Shown here: piece by piece, positions 49,601 through 62,322 of the stretch
Position numbering within the stretch: position 1 is the stretch's first letter
Layout: every line of letters begins with the position of its first letter
Assembly (NCBI GenBank): GCA_001414345.1
Contig: LLCB01000217.1
Location: 1-64,000 of the forward strand
Reading direction: 5' to 3'
DNA from: Hymenoscyphus infarciens
Taxonomy: Eukaryota > Ascomycota > Leotiomycetes > Helotiales > Helotiaceae
DNA: 64,000 bases
Made by a program: the position numbers and the translations under genes
The notes under the pieces: generated by a model
Told to the model about the DNA's origin: nothing
Seen by the model: only the letters and a program-made list of their open reading frames with translations
The model's database searches: none

Positions 49601-52600
49601 TTATCTAGCTATTATCTTATATATATCCTATCTACTTCTTTTTCTTAAACCTTATAATAATATCTCTACTCTAAAGCTTTTAAACTACTATTACTTCTAT
49701 CTTATATCTACTTATATTTATAGCTCTAATTACCTCCTTTAGTAATAGCTTATTCTTCTCTTTATCTATCTCTATTACTTAGACTATACTCTCTCTAATA
49801 TATTTAGCTAGTACTATATATTCTCTTTATAGTATAGTTACTACCTCTTCTTATAGTTTCTTAGTTCTAGCTCTCTCTACCTATATTAGACTACGCTCCT
49901 TTATTCCTCTTATTCTCTTAACTATAATAATAAGCTTCTCTTATAGAATTCTGTATATAATTATATTATTCTCTCTTTTCTTAGTTCTCCTATACTTAAG
50001 TACTTTTTCTACTACTTTAATAATTACTTTAATACCTCTCTTCTCTATTACTAAGTTAAGTATTATTTAGATTAGACTCTTCTCTATTACGTTTATATAG
50101 TCTAATACTCTCTTCTATTCTCTTATACTCTACTCTTCTTAGTTTATTATACTATATTCGTTAGTTACTAGTACTCTAGAGAGAGGAATAGAGGCTCTCT
50201 ATAAGCCTCTCTTTTTCCTACTACTACTACTACTATAATTATTTAGTATAATTATAGAGTACTTTAGTCTCTTTCTAAACTATCTAACGGTCGTCTAAAC
50301 GTATTTTAAGACTTTTAAAGTTACTTTATTAATTCTAAGTTCTAAAGATTTTTAATAGACTTTATATAAATACTAACTATTCTCTTATCTCTCTAACCTA
50401 AAAAGCTCTTATTTAAGATATAATAACTAGCTTTACTAGAAACTACCTAGAGCCTAGATATAAGTTAGACTCTATTTAGAATACTTTTAAAGATTAAGAA
50501 GATATAATTACTCTTTTAAATATATACTTTTTAACTAGCTATAAGAAAGAGATTACTTAAAACGCTTTTAAATTCTTATAAATAGATAGAGAAGAAGAAA
50601 ATACTAAAGAAACTTTTACTAATCTTAAAAGTCGCTTCTTAAGTATAGCTATACTTAGAGAGATATTAGAATCGAAAAGATGCTTTTATATATACTATAG
50701 CTCTAAAACTTAGCTATTATAAGAAAGAGAGATTAGAAAAACAACTTCGTTGAAATAGTATCTAATCTTCTAGCTATAGATAAGAAGTAACGCTAAAACG
50801 CTAAGTTATAAGAAGTTAGTAATTTAGTTTAAAATACTCTATCTAGTCTAGAACCGAACTCTCTATAGCAGATCTTCTATTAGTACTACTTCTAAAGTAG
50901 AATTAGAAGATAATAAATATATTCTTAAGTACCTCGATTTAGAATCACTAAAGAGAACGAGGCGGCCTACGAGTCTAAATAATATAGTTTTAATATCTAA
51001 ACTTAGATATTATTATATCTAAAACTAGTTCTCTTTTTATTATCTTAGACTTTAGATAGCATTTTCAATATTTAGTAATAACTTCGTTTTAACTAGCTAA
51101 AACTCTACTAACTCTAATAAGAGTCTTACTTTCTTTCACTTCTAGCTAGACTAGAAGTTTTATTTAAATTTTTCGAATTAGATATAAATTAGTACGCTCT
51201 CGAAGTAAGCTCTTAGCTAAGTTATCACTATTACTATCTTACGACTAAACGATATCTAACTCTACTCTAAATAGCCTTTAATCTATAAAACAGCTCGGAC
51301 TTATACTCTTTTAGCGAATACGAATACGAATAGATACTTTTAATACTAGAATAACTAGAAACAAAGCCTCTTTTATAAGTATCTACGAATTCAGTCGTCT
51401 ATAATTTAGACCTAAACTAATATCTCGCTTATAATAAATATAATATATCTATTCTAATTCAGCTCTAATAACGATAAAATAGATAGACTCGAGAACGAGT
51501 CTTTTTTAAAAGATAGAGATATAATAGTCTACTATTCTATATAGCTAAGATTATATAGTATATATTATATATATAAGGTTTTAGTAGTTATTATTTTATA
51601 TTATCTAATTTAGAAAGGTTTCAGATTCAGCTTTTAGATAGCTTTTAGACCTCTTTATATTATCTAAACCTCTTTTATATCGTCTAAACCTCTTATATAT
51701 AGCTATCTACTCTTCTATAGTTAGAAAAGGCTAGTTTAGTCTTCTCTTCTATATTAGAGCCTAGTATTTATATATATTATTCTACTAAACGCACTCTTCT
51801 ATACCTCTTTAATAGAAGTATATATTTTATACTATTATACTACGCTACTTATATAAATACTAACTACTAATTCTATTAAGAGATAGTACTACGTACTAAA
51901 GTCCTTAGTATATATTACTAAGCTTACGATTTATCTAAAGTACTTACTTAGAGACTTCCTAGCTTATCTTAGTAAGATAGCGTAGTAGTATAATATTAAA
52001 ATAGAAAAGATAACGAATAATTAATAGAAAAAAAAAAGATTAGTATCTACTATAACTATCTCTAGCTTAGTAAGTTTCTATATCTTATATAAAAGCTTCT
52101 ATTAAATAAAACAAAGTTTAGTAAGAAGCTAACTAAAAAGAGAATAGAGCCTTATATAATAGAGAATAGGAAGTGCGAATACTAGTTCTTATACGCCTAT
52201 TAGCTCTCTTACTATTACGTAGTCGCTACTATTACTTTTAGCTAAATTAATAAGTCTAATTAGTTAGAATACTAGGCGTTATTTAAAGAGTCGAGCTACG
52301 AGATTTATAAGTTCTAAGATCTTATTAAAATAGAAGAAGTAGCTTTAGTATACTTGTATTTTATAGAGACTCGGTATAATAGTATACTATTCTAAATTAC
52401 TAGTATTCGTAGAACTACTAATATCTCTAATACCTTAAAGCTAAGATTATAATTAATCTAATACTTATATAATAGAAAGTACTAAAAAGATTAAGATTTA
52501 AATATTATATATTTAGCTTTAAAGTCTTTTATTTAATATTAGCTATATTAGAAAGAGCTCGGTTATTATTATTATTAGAACTTAGTAGTCTCTAACCTCT

Positions 52601-55600
52601 TATATATAGATGTTTATACTTAGTATAGAAGAGAGATAGTTTTTCCTTTTCTTTTATATTAGAGCCTAGTTTTTATATATATTATTCTACTAAATATACT
52701 CTTATATACCTCTTCTATAGTAGTATATAATTTGTACTATTATATAAAAAGGAAAAACTCTTCTTTACTAGTAATAGTCTTAATAATATCTCTTTTAAGC
52801 TTATTATTACTTTTTATTTCAAAATCGATTTAGTCTAGATTTAGACTATTATAACACTATTCTTAAATAGCTAGATAATCAGAGACTACCTAGATAGCTA
52901 GTAATACTAAGGTTTAGTATCTATATAAATATCTAGTAAAAATCGTATTACTAATCTATTAAGAGATTAGAATATACTAAGTATTTCTAAGAATTCTAAT
53001 AACTCTCTTAGTATAGAGACTACTATACTCGATTTAGATAGTTAATATACTATAGTTATCTAAAAGACTTTTAAATTAACTCTTTTATCTCTTCTAAATT
53101 AATATTTAAGAACTAGATTACTTAGCTAGCTAATTACCTTCTAACTCTCTACTTTAGTAAAGAGAATTTACTTTTACTTTCTAGCTAGAACTAGAAACCT
53201 ATTTTAAATTACTATTTAGATACAAATTAAAGAGAATATATAATCTATTAATAAGAAAGATATAAAAAGAGTAGACTTATTAATATAGCTAAGTTATTAC
53301 TCTTATCTATAAAAACATCTCTTAAAATTTTAACCTCTAACTATAGTTTAAAGCTTCTTTAAACTACTAGTATAGCTTTAAAAAGCTAGACTTTATACTC
53401 TTTTATTAGTAAAATAAGTATAAACACTATATATTTTAATATAAAATAATCTAACTTAGAATTCTATATAACTAGTATCTATAAGCTAGATTAGATTATT
53501 AATAAAAGATTAGTACCTCTTTAGAATAATAATAATATAAGAGCTCTAATATAAGTCTAACTTTTAAAATATTACTCTTTTTATAAAGACGTATTTTTAA
53601 AAATAGCTTCTAATAAACTCTCTTCTTACTATAAATATAACTATAAGATTACTTTAAATAAACTACTTCTTAACACCTTTTTACCTCTATATTAATAGTT
53701 AATTATAAAGCTTAAAGCTATAAAAGAGTATCTTATAAAGAATCTAGATAAAGAGTTTATTATTAATAGTAAGAGCTCTTTTACCTCTCTAGTACTTTTT
53801 ATTAAAAAAGCTAATAATAATAAGTTATAGTTCTATCTTAATTATAGAAAGCTAAATACTCTAACTTAAAATAATCTCTATCTAATCTCTTAAATTAATA
53901 AACTTCTTTTAAAAATAAAAATAACTAAAATCTTTACTAAGTTAGATATAAGATAAGCTTTCTATTATATCTAAATAGATCTTAACTTAGAAGAGATAAC
54001 TATATTTAGAACTAAGTATAGTATATATAAATATAAGGTTCTTCTTTTTAAACTCTATAATAGCTCTATTACTTATTAATATTATATAAACAACGTCTTA
54101 ATTAACTATCTAGATAACTTCTATATTATTTACTTAAATAATATTTTAATTTATTTAGATAATATTAAAGAATATAAGAAATAGGTTAAGAAGGTTCTAA
54201 ATTAGCTTTAAGAAGTAAGACTTTAAATAGATATTAAGAAAAGCAAATTTAGTATTATTAAAGTTAAATACTTAAGATTTATCTTAACTATAAAGAGACT
54301 AAAAGTTAAGCTTAAAAAGGTAGTGTCTTTATAAAACTAGGTTTAACCTAATACTATAATAGGTATAAAGTCTTATCTTAGGTTTATAAGATTCTATAAA
54401 TAATTTATTAAAGGTTATACTAAAATTACTAAACCTCTAACTATAATAATATACTCTATAAAGCTATTTTTATAAATACTTAAATATAAAGAAGTCTTTA
54501 AAGTCTTAAAAACTAGGCTACTTATAATTTAAACCTTATACTACTTTAACTCTAATTATAATATAAAACTAGAAATAGACTTCTTAAAAAGAGTAATAGT
54601 AGATATATTCTTATAATAGTATAATAGCCTTTAGTACTTTATTAAGTTTTACTTATAAATCTTAGTTAGCTATAAATTAAACTAGAAGATCTATAATAAA
54701 GAGCTATCTACTATTATAGAAGCTTTTAAGAAATAGTATCTTAAACTTATATTATATTAGAAGTATATTAATATCTATTTAGATTTTAGATTATTAGAAT
54801 ACTTTATAATAACTAAGCTACTTATAGCTAAGTAAGTTTAATAAATAGAGTTCTTATTAGACTTTAACTTTTAAATCTAATTTATATCTAGAAAGAGTAA
54901 TTAAAAAGTAGATATATTAATTTAATATAAATAAAACCTAAAAACCTATAATTAAGCTAAATTAGATAGCTACTTATATACTCTTTTAGACTCTAATTAT
55001 TTAGATATCTAAATTAATACTAAACTTACTTAAACCTTTTTATAAGAATAGTCTATATCTCTTAATATAATTTAGTTAAATATTATTCTAAAAATAAGTT
55101 TAGATATAATTTAAAAGTTAAAAGAAGATAACTTATACTCTTTTTAGAAAGAACGTTATAAACTTCTAAATAAATACTATCTTTTAATAGATAATTTACT
55201 ACTTTTTAAGAATCGACTTTATATTTAAAAGAATACTAAACTCTATATAAAACTAATCTAAGAAGTCTATAACTAAGTATCTAGTATTTACCTAAGTATA
55301 AAAAAGATATACTAGTAATTAGTATAATACTACTACTAGGCTAGAACAGTTTTAGACTATAGAAGGTATATAGTAAATTATTAAGCTTATAAATACTTCT
55401 ATTCTTAATAAACTAAGTAATAAGGCTTTCTTTACTTTCTACTTATACTTAACTATTCTATATAATATTTATATATAAACTTTAAATTATTCTTAAAAGA
55501 TAAAGATAGATTTAATACTATATTAGTATTTATTAACTAGCTTAGAAAAGATTTAGTATTAATACTCTACTACTTAACTATAGATACTAAAGAACTAGTT

Positions 55601-55603
55601 AAA

Positions 55604-56014
55604 TAGAAGAGGTTTATAGTAAATTAAGGAATTAGCTTAATAAGTAGAGAGAGGTATATATATACCTCTTCTCGTGCTAAGTAATCTCTATTCTACTAAT
55701 AATACTTTCTATTGCTTTTGACGTCTTATTTAGTATTAAGCTCTTTTTCAACTCTACTCTTATATCTCTTTATAATACGCTCGCTAGAATTAGTTAGAAC
55801 TTTTTTAGCTTCTTAAATAAGTACGATAGCTAATAGTACTTACTCTTTTCACTCTTATATTAGTAAGATACTTAGAGAGCCTTCTAATTAGCTTAAAAAG
55901 AAAGTATATAAGAGAGTATAGAGTGAGATACTAGAAGCTAGCTAGTAAATATAGAACTTCTTAAAATAGTCTTAAATACGTATATATAACGAAAAGCGAT
56001 AAACTTATTATTTA
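55604..56014 (+). repeat. solo A-B terminal repeat of the DIRS-order element inside gypsy integrase
   Basis: About 411 bp matching 46,245-46,644 along its whole length (A, 73-bp spacer, B) with no interior. It interrupts the gypsy integrase core: the frame reads ..TKELVK before and LII..IYYFSYY after. This is the product expected if A1 and A2 of a complete element recombine, the analogue of a solo LTR. Confidence 0.8.
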
Positions 56015-56779
56015 ATAGATTTACTATTTTAGTTACTACTTTATATTAATTATATCTAATTAAGAACTTTAATTTATATTATTATTTTAAACTAAATTTT
56101 ATTAAATAATTAGTATTAAGCTTAAGCTTAATACTACTTACTATAGATAGATAAATAAGTAGATAGAGATAATAAACTAATATATTAATTAGAGACTAAG
56201 GCTCTTTATAATCTACTATTTAGAGTAAAGTAATTCTTTTAATAAATAGAGTATAAATAATACTTTTATACTTATCTATTAGTATAACCTCTTATTAGCT
56301 TAAGTTTAGACTTAATCTAAGAACTTTATAGAACTAGAATATACTAAAGACTTTAATTCCCTAGAAATAACTTAACTATAATAAAGTAGTAAAAGTAGCT
56401 TAATATATATACTCTACTTAGAAGATAGCTAAAGATAATATAGATAAAGTCTAATAAAGAATAGAGAATAGTAAAATTAGTACTAAAGAGCTATTAACTA
56501 GGATATTAAAGATAAAGTCTACTTATTAACTAAGAACTTTAAGATAAATCGTCTTAGTTAAAAGCTTATTAAATAGTAGATAGAACCTTTTAAAATACTA
56601 GATCGTATAAAATACTTCTATAAGCTAAAACTTCTTAAAGGTTTATTAATTTATAATGTTTTTACTCTTAATATACTTTTAAAGGATTTAAATACCTCTC
56701 TACTAGAATAAGAAGCTTTAGAGCTCTTACTAGATATTATTAAAGATATATAAGAATAGAAGAGATAAGAAATACTTAG

Positions 56780-56935
56780 TAGTAGACTTTTTAAAAGATA
56801 GCTATAGTATTAAGTAAAATAGGTTAGCTATAATTTAGATTCTACTTAGTATCTTAGAAATAACTTATAGAGTTTACTATACTATTTAAGAGACTTTTAT
56901 ATTAAATATCTAAAAGAGCTAGGACTATTTTAACT
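56780..56935 (+). pseudogene. chromodomain relic at the end of gypsy integrase
   Basis: Frame SSRLFKR.L.Y.VK.VSYNLDS, then LRDFYIKYLKE, parallel to the ILASRxxRGKLQYLVKWxGY...LxxFHxxxPxKP form of fungal gypsy chromodomains. The aromatic and Lys-Trp positions are lost to stops at Trp codons. Confidence 0.7.
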
Positions 56936-57176
56936 CTTATCTAAATAAATTAATATATAGGAATTAAATAAGAATTAGATAAAAGAGTTACTTTATAAAC
57001 TTTATTAATACCTTTTAATTCTAGTTACTCTTAAAAGGAACTTATAATAAAAACCTAAGATAAAATACTAACTAGTAGGAATATTTAAAATTAATAAAGT
57101 AAAGAACTAAGACTAAGTTACTACTAAAATAAGGTCTATACTATCTCTTCTTCCTCTAACTTATTATTCTTCTCTC

Positions 57177-57716
57177 TATAATAGTATACTATTATTCTAG
57201 ATAGCTAGAAGTATCTACTATATATAAGGTTTTAGTAGTTATTATCTTATATTATCTATTTTAGAAAGGTTACGTAGGTTTAGGCTTTTATATTAGCCGA
57301 CGTATAACGTTAGTCGGTTTCGGATCTTTTTTTATCCGAACCTCTTATATTTAGTAGCCTACTCTTCTAGAGTTAGAAAAGGCTAGTTTTTCCTTTTCTT
57401 CTATATTAGAGCCTAGTATCTATATACGTTATTCTATTCCGAACGTACTCCTATATACCTCTTCTATAGTAGTATATATTTCGTACTATTATATAAAAAG
57501 GAAAAACTAGCCTTTTCTAACTCTAGGAGAGTAGGCTGCTATATATAAGAGGTTTAGACAAAAAAAGGTCTAAAATTAACTAACGTTATACGTCGGCTAA
57601 TATAAAAGCTCGAACCTATATAACCTTTCTAAAATAGATAATATAAGATAATAACTACTAAAACCTTATATATAATAGGTACTTCTAGCTATCTAGGATA
57701 ATAGTATACTATTATA
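57177..57716. mobile_element. 540-bp palindromic LTR unit (LTR joined to inverted LTR) with its own target duplication
   Basis: The left part (57,177 to about 57,493) is a full LTR of the small gypsy family. After a few bases of the element's internal leader (TAAAAAGG) the sequence turns into the reverse complement of the same LTR (about 57,502-57,716), giving roughly 210-bp arms around a 100-bp loop. The whole unit is bounded by TATAATAG and CTATTATA and by an exact CTCTC duplication (57,172-57,176 and 57,717-57,721), so it inserted as one piece. Confidence 0.8.
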
Positions 57717-58232
57717 CTCTCTACTCTTCTAAGTATAAGAAGCCTAAATTAGCTCTTCTTCTACCTTCTTCTTATAAGAACGCTTCTTATCTTAGTAACC
57801 TCTTATAATAGACTTAGAAGAGGACGCTTATAAACTCTTTAAATAGGCTTTAAAAAAGACCTAAACCTAGTTTTAGATAGTGGTTCTATTCTCTATAGTA
57901 CTATATAAGAACTATTAAATATTAGTAACTAAAACCTCTCTAATAAGTAAGAGATATCTATAATAACCTTAGTATAAAGCGTCTAAGTCTTCTCTAAGAG
58001 AGCGAACTATATCTCTAAACTATTCTTTAGTACCTCTATACTAGTAATAACTAATATCTTTTCTAAGGCCTTAGTTACTCTCTTAATCTCCTTTATCTCC
58101 TTCTTAAGCTTAAGCTTACTAAACTCCTTCTCTATAAACTATAGCAACTATCTAAGTTAGAATAGATTTAGTATATATTTAAGATTAAACTTACTAAGAT
58201 ATATATAGTATTCTACTTAATATAGTATCTAT

Positions 58233-61200
58233 TATTAGTATAACTTATAGTTATAAAAGCGATGTAAAAAGAGTTATATTATCGTTCGTATATACCGAGT
58301 AAAGCTAGCTACGATGCCTACTTAAGTAGCTCTTAAGTAAGAAGTATATATACCTATATATAATAATTTAAATCGCTATTTATCTCTTAAATATATACCG
58401 ACACTAGTACTTCTTTAAAACGACAGAAGTTACTTAAAATTATTAAAAATCATATATCCGATCTAACTAATTAGAGCTCTCTATTCTCTATTCTTAACTA
58501 ATAAGAAGGCTCTATTTCAGTCTCTTATTATCTCTTATTTCGTTCTATCTACTCTATAAGGTTAATATCTAGCTTAGTAGTATTAATTAACTTTTATAGA
58601 GTATTATAGTAACTCTTTTTAGTTATAGTATCTATAAGATTACTCTTACTATTAATCTATTTAATCTTATTAATCTCTTTTAATTTATATACTTCTTATA
58701 AGTATATAATATAAATTATTAGTTACTTCTCTTTAGTTATATCTAATTTAGCTATATATTTATAAATAGACTTTGAATTAATATATACTATAAGTAGTAT
58801 TTTAAATTCTAAGATGCTTTTAAAAGTTGATTTTATTAAAGCTATAGTATTAAATCTAAAGCTTATTATATATAATTCTAATACTAAAATACTATAGATA
58901 ACTCTCTTATATTTAGTAGAAGACTAATATAAGATATTAGTATTATTATCTTTGTCTATAAGAGTAATAACGTAACTAATTTATAATAATAAGTCTTTAT
59001 TATTAGCGAATAATCTATTAGTAAAAGCGTATAACTTTAAGAAAGATTTATCTAATTTAACGAATTTAAGTCTTCTTAAAGGATTATTAATTTACTATTA
59101 AATTCGCTTATTAAGAAGTAAAATATCGTTATTTTAAGGATTAATAGTTTAAGTAGTATATAATAAGTTGAAAGTAGTCTTAGACTAGAATACTATAGCT
59201 AAGTATACCTCTCTAGTATATTATATAATATATTAATCTTTAGTATCTATTATATATAATGTCTCTTTTATATTAGATATCTTAGATAAGGCCTTTTATA
59301 CTAAATCTAAGTGTTTTATATAATCTTAAGTAAGAGATATAAAGCTGTTATAATACTTAGTAATTAGCTCTCTATTAAATTTAATTAGATAGTTAATAGA
59401 GAGCTCCTTTCTCTTCTTAGATATAAACCTAGCTTTATTAATAGTAAGCTCTTCTTTATTAATAAAAGCGTTATTAGTAAGTATAAGAGTATTATTAGTT
59501 TAAAGGCCTACTATACTAAAAGAGGTATCTAACTTTACTTACTCGTTATATTAGTATAACTTAGTATATAAAAGACAGAGGTAGAATATTAACTATTCTA
59601 TTATAAGCCTTAGAATATAGTGTTTATAGTACGTTATAAACTAATAATTACTAGCTTCTAGAATACTATATAATAGCCTAATTACTTTAAAGAATATATC
59701 TTCTTATTAAGAATAACTTTTAGAAGAGTATATAAAGAATTTCTAATTTAAGTTAGTTAAAGATTATATATATACTTATATAATATCTTAAATAAATACT
59801 CGTAAACCTAGAAGTATTATAATAAGTATAAGAATTATTCTCTAGCTTACTCTCTAAATTATAGGCGCTTAAGTAAGCACTAGTAACTTTCTAGTATTAT
59901 TATATACTTAGATTACTAATCTTAACTTTATAAAAGTAAGTACTATACTCTTAAATTTAATATTATCTATAAAGTATAATCCGAATATTCTAGTATTAGA
60001 AAGTAACTCTTTCTAGGTAATAATCTCAAAAACACCTTAATTAGTTAATCTATTAATCTCCTTTTATTATAATTTAACATATACTATACTATTATTAGCT
60101 ATAAATACTTTAATATTAAAAGGTTTACTTAAATTAGTAAGAAAAGTTCTAATATCTTTAAGAGTAATATAGTTAGAATCGTCTATAAAAGTATCTAACT
60201 ATTAGAATAATACTTTAAAAGACCTATTTAGAGGCCTTAGATGTCTTTAAGACTATCTACGTCTACGCTTCTAGAAAGGTTCTAGTATAGTTTCTAGAAC
60301 ATCGGTGTTTTAGTAGATTTATAACTATCGAAGTTAGTATTAGAGAGAAGGTAAATGTTATTTAATATCTTATCTACTCTATTACTTAAAAGTTCCCTCT
60401 TTTTTATAGAGTTATAGTATTATTTTAGATAGTACTATACTAGAAACTTCCTTAGTCGCTAGTATTATTCTAGAAGTTTTAGAAGTTTTAATAAAGTATA
60501 GCTTTATAACTATAGATTAAAACTTTATAAGACCGCTTAGTAACACTATAATATAGTTCTTATTCTTAATTCCTTAAAAGATAAAAGGTTCTATCTAAGA
60601 CTTTATATACTCTCTTTATACTAAAACGTCTAAATTTAAGAGTAAGTTCTTAACTTAGTTAATTAGTCTATTTCGTATATTAAGAGCTTCTTTAACTTAA
60701 TAGAATATAATCTACTTTCGTACCTCTTAAGTAGCCTTTTTATAGGTTTTAGACTTTATAGAAATCAGTTATAAAGATACGTCGGTTATAGTTATTTAAG
60801 TATATACTCTATATACTAATAGAGTAGAGACTAGTCTATTTAAGCCTACTATATCGTTAATTACTTTAAAAGCTATTTAAAGTACTAAACTTTATAAGAG
60901 ATAAGATTCTTATTTATATATAATATTATATACCTGTCGAATTAGTCTATAGTAATATTCTACTATATTAATTAAATTATATATCTTAACTAGTATAGTT
61001 TTTACTATAGTACCTATTCTAGCTATAGAGTATATAAAGTCCTTTTTAATAAAGTTTATTCTAGTATTTATAATAATTTAATTAGAGAGTCTAAGATATA
61101 TATTAATCTAATATCTTTAGAAGACCTCTTATATAGTCGTCGCTTTTATATCTAGTAAAAAGTTACTTACTTAATACCTTATTACTTTATCTATATAGTA

Positions 61201-62322
61201 TAAGACTACTTACTTATTAAAGAAGAAAGTATTAATTAAAATACTATAATTAAATTTAAGATTATTATAAAGAGTGAACTTAAATCAGCTAGGTAAACTT
61301 CTATGTTTTTAATAGTATTCGCAAAATTTAGTAAGATATTAAAGAATGCCTTAGTTAATATAATACCTAGCTCTTTCTAATATACGTTGTAATCTTAGTA
61401 CTAATAAGTAGCTAAAACGCTTATAAAGTTATTAAATATTAATATCTATAAGAAAGGTTAGATACTCGTATATAAAGTTATATATAGCTTTATTCTAGAG
61501 TAGAAAAGGGTATCTAAATCATTATATAATAGAGAACCTCTTAACTTCTATGCCTTTCTTATTTTCTTAGATAAGGATATTTTAAAGATTATTTAAAATA
61601 ATATTTAGATTATCTATATTATTAATATAAAGGATAAAAGAGGTATTAGATTATACTATATAAAATTTAGCTTTTCCGATTAGTATATTAATTATTATCG
61701 ATCTTAAAGATAGAGTATATTCTTTACTAAATTAGATATTAAATTAACTCTTTATACTCTCGTTAATTAGAACGCTTTTAATAAGTCTAATATACGTAAG
61801 ATATTAGTTATATTCTATACTTAACTTTTAAGCTACCCTAGTATTGATTATTACGCTAAAGAAGTTCTCTTTTATATATCTTTTAGCTATTATTATAAAC
61901 ACTTCCTCTATAAATTCGTATATAATATTAGAAGTATTATTCGGGTTATTCGGGTTTTATAGGATATATCTATCGATAGCGTGTCTTCGTGTCAAACTTA
62001 TCAAATTCGTAGTAAGTTATTAAATAGTAGAAGGAATCACGATTAGAGAAGAGAAGTCTACTAGTGATATTAAGTTTACTTTTATATAAGTATACTCGTA
62101 GTAGAAATATACGAAGTAACTAAGTATCTAATCTATACGTCTACTGATTAGTATTAGTATAACTTATAGTTATAAAAGCAATATAAAAAGAGTTATATTA
62201 TCGTTCGTATATACCGAGTAAAGCTAGCTACGATGCTTACTTAAGTAGCTCTTAAGCGAGAAGCACGTATACCTACGTATACTAATCCGAATCGCTATTT
62301 ACCTCTTAAATATATACCGACA
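58233..62322 (-). mobile_element. Ty1/copia element with 171-bp LTRs, minus strand
   Basis: LTRs 58,233-58,403 and 62,152-62,322 are the same length as those at 39,692 and 41,781. Flanking 5-mers TCTAT and CCTAT differ by one C-to-T change. Minus-strand translation near 60,060-59,700 gives an RT relic: RLTNWGVFEII (Trp restored from TAG), TRIFGLYFIDNIKF, KLRLVI, YNNTRKLLVLT. This matches a fungal copia lineage with an EKxGVFxxV..GTRIFGSRFVD start to its RT. RNase H should lie to the left (about 58,500-59,600) and gag/integrase to the right, but are too decayed to place exactly. Confidence 0.85.

Larger units (their letters stand above)
37538..50352 (-). mobile_element. LINE (non-LTR retrotransposon), minus strand, split by a DIRS element
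   Basis: Flanked by a perfect 14-bp target duplication, TAATAGACTTTATA, at 37,524-37,537 and 50,353-50,366. At the left end is a TTATTATTATTATTATT run, the complement of an AAT-repeat 3' tail, so the element reads right to left. Minus-strand translation near 47,080-46,990 gives LDIVKAFN, the RT block with the first catalytic Asp. Near 46,790-46,760 it gives SFIDNINLL, a decayed FVDDINLL block. Removing the nested element leaves about 5.2 kb, a normal LINE length. Endonuclease and ORF1 regions (about 47,900-50,300) are too degraded for me to place precisely. Confidence 0.8.
36378..51839 (+). mobile_element. non-autonomous Ty3/gypsy-type element split by a LINE
   Basis: 5' LTR 36,378-36,675 and 3' LTR 51,520-51,839. 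Flanking 5-mers are CTATA (left) and CTACG (right), the same duplication if C-to-T and G-to-A changes hit the left copy. The interior is 36,676-37,537 plus 50,367-51,519, about 2.0 kb net, homologous to the minus-strand element at 26,917-29,755. Translation of 50,400-50,700 gives a gag-like stretch (RNYLEPRYKLDS, REEENTKETFTNLKSRFLS). No pol genes. Confidence 0.85.
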
